Assembly (NCBI RefSeq): GCF_010669305.1
Contig: NZ_CP048649.1
Location: forward strand, 124,001-188,000
Length of the DNA stretch: 64,000 bases
Direction of reading: 5' to 3'
From: Aminipila butyrica
GTDB lineage: Bacteria > Bacillota > Clostridia > Peptostreptococcales > Anaerovoracaceae
The notes under the pieces are model-generated. The model made no database searches. It worked only from the letters and a program-made list of their open reading frames with translations, and was not told where the DNA came from. Every line of letters starts with the position of its first letter. The stretch's first letter is position 1. A program made the position numbers and the translations under genes. Of this stretch, positions 62,199 through 64,000 are shown piece by piece.

Positions 62199-63500
62199 AT
62201 GAGTGCAAAAAAACGCTTGTCTAGCGATAACACCAACTTAAGATTTGGCAAACATGGTTGGGGTATAATTTTTTACTGTATGATCATGTTTTTCCTGCTA
62301 ATCGGCTTTTCGATAGACGGGTTGAATATTGTCGCACCGGCTTTTGCCGAAGAGCATGGACTGGAATACGCCGACGTGTTGTCCATGGCTACCTATGCCG
62401 GATTTGTAGGTCTTTTTGCTTATTATATCATCGGCAGGATTAACGTAAAGATTGGGGCCCGGTATACCTCCGGCATCTGCCTGATCGGTGCTGGCCTCTC
62501 CTATATGTTCTATGGCCATGCTCAGAGTCTGCTTCAATATGGCATTGGCTTGGCACTGGTGGTGAGCTTCATCAATGGGGCAGCCTACATAGCTGGAGGG
62601 TCTTTGGTGGTGCAGTGGTTCCCAAGGAAGAAAGGACTGGCTAACGGCCTGACTACTATGGGTCATCACATGGGTTCCGCTTTCTATGTTCCAATGATTG
62701 CATACCTGATTGGTTCAGTAGGCTTTGCCAAGGGAACCACCATGGCTGCCTTTATCGCCTTAGGGTTAGGAGTCATTGGACTCATTTTTATCCGCAATAC
62801 GCCGCAGGAAAGAGGAATTTATCCAGACAATGTAAGTAAGGAGATTTACGAGGCGGAGTATTTTACAGAGACGGTAGATGAGACTTCCATTTGGACCGTA
62901 CCGAAGTTGTTAAAGACAAAAGAACTGTGGCTGGTGGCAATGGTTGTAGGTATTAACCAGCTGGTGACCACCGGGGTCATGAGTCAGTTGGTTGTGCGAA
63001 ATGTGGGTTTAGGTTTGTCTCAAAACACGGCTATCGCGCTGATGACGGTTTGTGCTGTCATTGGTTTTGCAGGGGGGTATGCGTTTGGTTGGATCGATCA
63101 GAAGCTAGGGGTTAAAAAAGCCATCCTCATCTTTCTGGCCTGGTACTGTGTGGCTCTGGCTATGAACATTACGGAAAATATGACGGCAGTATACATATCG
63201 GTATTTATGATGGGCTTTTCCATCGGCGGCGCAGCAAACTTTATTACCTCTCTGCCGGTATCTGTCTTTGGACGGCACGGCTTTGCCAAGGTTCACTCGG
63301 TATACTTTCCAATTATGAGTGCAATACTTTTCTCGAATTACACAATTAATGCCCAGGCCCTGAGACTGACGGGAAGCCTGAGAGGGTCTTACACCGTATT
63401 TTTAGGACTGCTGCTCTTTAATATGATTTTAATCAGCATCATTGATACGAAGAAATACAATAGAGATTACAAGAAAGAAGATGAACTTCTAAGCAAGTAA
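62199..63500 (+). CDS. MFS transporter, oxalate/formate-antiporter-like
   Basis: A 433-residue permease with about 12 helices, similar in plan to OFA-type MFS carriers of organic acids. Marks are GLANGLTTMGHHMGSAFYVP, the middle linker with an acidic YEAEYFTETVDE stretch, and GFAGGYAFGWIDQKLGVKK (the repeat of the 2-3 loop). GGAGG ten bases before the ATG. Between the DUF362 and BKACE genes it most likely imports the substrate of this pathway. Confidence 0.83.
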   Translation: MSAKKRLSSDNTNLRFGKHGWGIIFYCMIMFFLLIGFSIDGLNIVAPAFAEEHGLEYADVLSMATYAGFVGLFAYYIIGRINVKIGARYTSGICLIGAGLSYMFYGHAQSLLQYGIGLALVVSFINGAAYIAGGSLVVQWFPRKKGLANGLTTMGHHMGSAFYVPMIAYLIGSVGFAKGTTMAAFIALGLGVIGLIFIRNTPQERGIYPDNVSKEIYEAEYFTETVDETSIWTVPKLLKTKELWLVAMVVGINQLVTTGVMSQLVVRNVGLGLSQNTAIALMTVCAVIGFAGGYAFGWIDQKLGVKKAILIFLAWYCVALAMNITENMTAVYISVFMMGFSIGGAANFITSLPVSVFGRHGFAKVHSVYFPIMSAILFSNYTINAQALRLTGSLRGSYTVFLGLLLFNMILISIIDTKKYNRDYKKEDELLSK

Positions 63501-63520
63501 AGACTAGAAAAGGAGACAAG

Positions 63521-64000
63521 ATGTTAGCAACAAGACGATCTAATCATAAAAATAAAGTTATTTTAACGGTGGCGCTGACCGGGGCAATACCAAGCAAGAA
63601 AGATAACCCTGGCCTGCCTACCCAGCCAGAGGAAATTGCACAGGCAGCGATTCAATGCTATGAAGCTGGGGCCAGTGTAGCACATATTCACGTGCGGGAT
63701 GATGAAGATAAGTCCAGTATGTGTTTTGAAAAGTTTCAAGAGACTGTAACCCTTATACGGGCAGCCAAATGCCCTATTCTGTTGAACTTGACTACATCGG
63801 GCGCGCAGAATCAGACATACGAGGACCGGGTTCGGCCTTTTCGGGAGCTAAAGCCGGAGTTAGCTTCTTTTGATGCGGGCACGATGAACTGGCTCCATAG
63901 TGATGTATTTATGAACGAACCAAAGTTTCTAGAGTTTCTGGGAACAGAAATGCAAAAGGCCAATGTGAAGCCGGAGATTGAAATTTTTGATATGGGGATG
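63521..64000 (+). CDS. Beta-keto acid cleavage enzyme (BKACE, DUF849), cut by window edge
   Basis: First 160 residues of a BKACE protein: TIM-barrel start ILTVALTGAIPSK, zinc ligands in AHIHVRDD (H55, H57), and the C-terminal end of the visible part EIFDMGM with a family-typical acidic pair. BKACE enzymes react a beta-keto acid with acetyl-CoA to give acetoacetate and a new acyl-CoA; known members act on 3-keto-5-aminohexanoate (lysine fermentation, Kce) or dehydrocarnitine. The specificity cannot be told here. AAGGAG precedes the ATG by six bases. Confidence 0.9.
   Translation, partial: MLATRRSNHKNKVILTVALTGAIPSKKDNPGLPTQPEEIAQAAIQCYEAGASVAHIHVRDDEDKSSMCFEKFQETVTLIRAAKCPILLNLTTSGAQNQTYEDRVRPFRELKPELASFDAGTMNWLHSDVFMNEPKFLEFLGTEMQKANVKPEIEIFDMGM

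Noticed and set aside
1..64000. Mobile elements, prophage, CRISPR arrays, tRNA or rRNA genes
   Set aside because: None recognised on reading both strands; the repeats found are regulatory in size and position.

Overview
The window looks like the replication-origin region of an amino-acid-fermenting, low-GC anaerobe of the class Clostridia. The Family XIII / Anaerovoracaceae neighbourhood is my best guess, inferred from gene content and not tested. Evidence: the order rpmH-rnpA-yidD-yidC-jag-mnmE-mnmG-rsmG-noc-parA-parB on one side of dnaA and dnaN-recF-gyrB-gyrA on the other; three parS sites; DnaA boxes and DnaA-trio repeats; genes pointing away from ~40-42 kb on both sides; and catabolic genes of Stickland-type fermenters (ornithine oxidation, 4-hydroxybutyryl-CoA dehydratase).

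Layout. 0-5.8 kb: ortB (cut by the window edge), ortA and ord for oxidative ornithine breakdown, a sigma54-dependent activator, and an ArsR/TetR regulator pair. 5.9-11.3 kb: an MFS transporter with an M20 amidohydrolase, an EAL-CBS-GGDEF protein, a 44-residue small protein and an HD hydrolase. 11.5-13.4 kb: an ArcD-like antiporter behind its own sigma54 promoter. 13.5-17.7 kb: rlmH, walJ, yycI and yycH, without walR/walK. 17.9-24 kb: RNase HI, a cysteine-desulfurase-like enzyme, a guanidine-I riboswitch with its SMR exporter, pgeF, an AlkD-like gene, a DUF362-ferredoxin protein and a SprT-like protein. 24-26.4 kb: two YtrA-type GntR regulators and a 1.6-kb AT-rich desert carrying a repeated 22-bp operator-like element. 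26.4-30.4 kb: a MacAB/YknXYZ-type efflux system, a candidate small RNA and a DUF1294 protein. 30.4-49 kb: the oriC/partition core. 49-54.4 kb: an RsbW-like protein with a SigB-like sigma factor, trpS, a YitT protein, plsC, PAP2 and idi. 54.5-64 kb: a chemoreceptor, abfD-thiolase, an iron alcohol dehydrogenase, and a DUF362-MFS-BKACE operon running off the end.

How the parts work together. Five sigma54 (-24/-12) promoters can be read with exact 12-bp GG-to-GC spacing: before ord-ortAB, arcD, the chemoreceptor, abfD-thl and the DUF362 operon. At the first two, and over the -35 box of the activator's own promoter, lies the palindrome TGCAAAT-N2-ATTTGCA. This suggests one activator that turns on ornithine uptake and oxidation and limits its own synthesis. 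The three right-hand promoters lack this palindrome nearby and probably answer to another activator. The right-hand cluster suggests sensing, import and beta-keto acid/4-hydroxybutyryl-CoA breakdown to acetoacetyl-CoA and acetyl-CoA, but its substrate cannot be read from the sequence. I saw no rRNA, tRNA, insertion sequence, prophage or CRISPR array.
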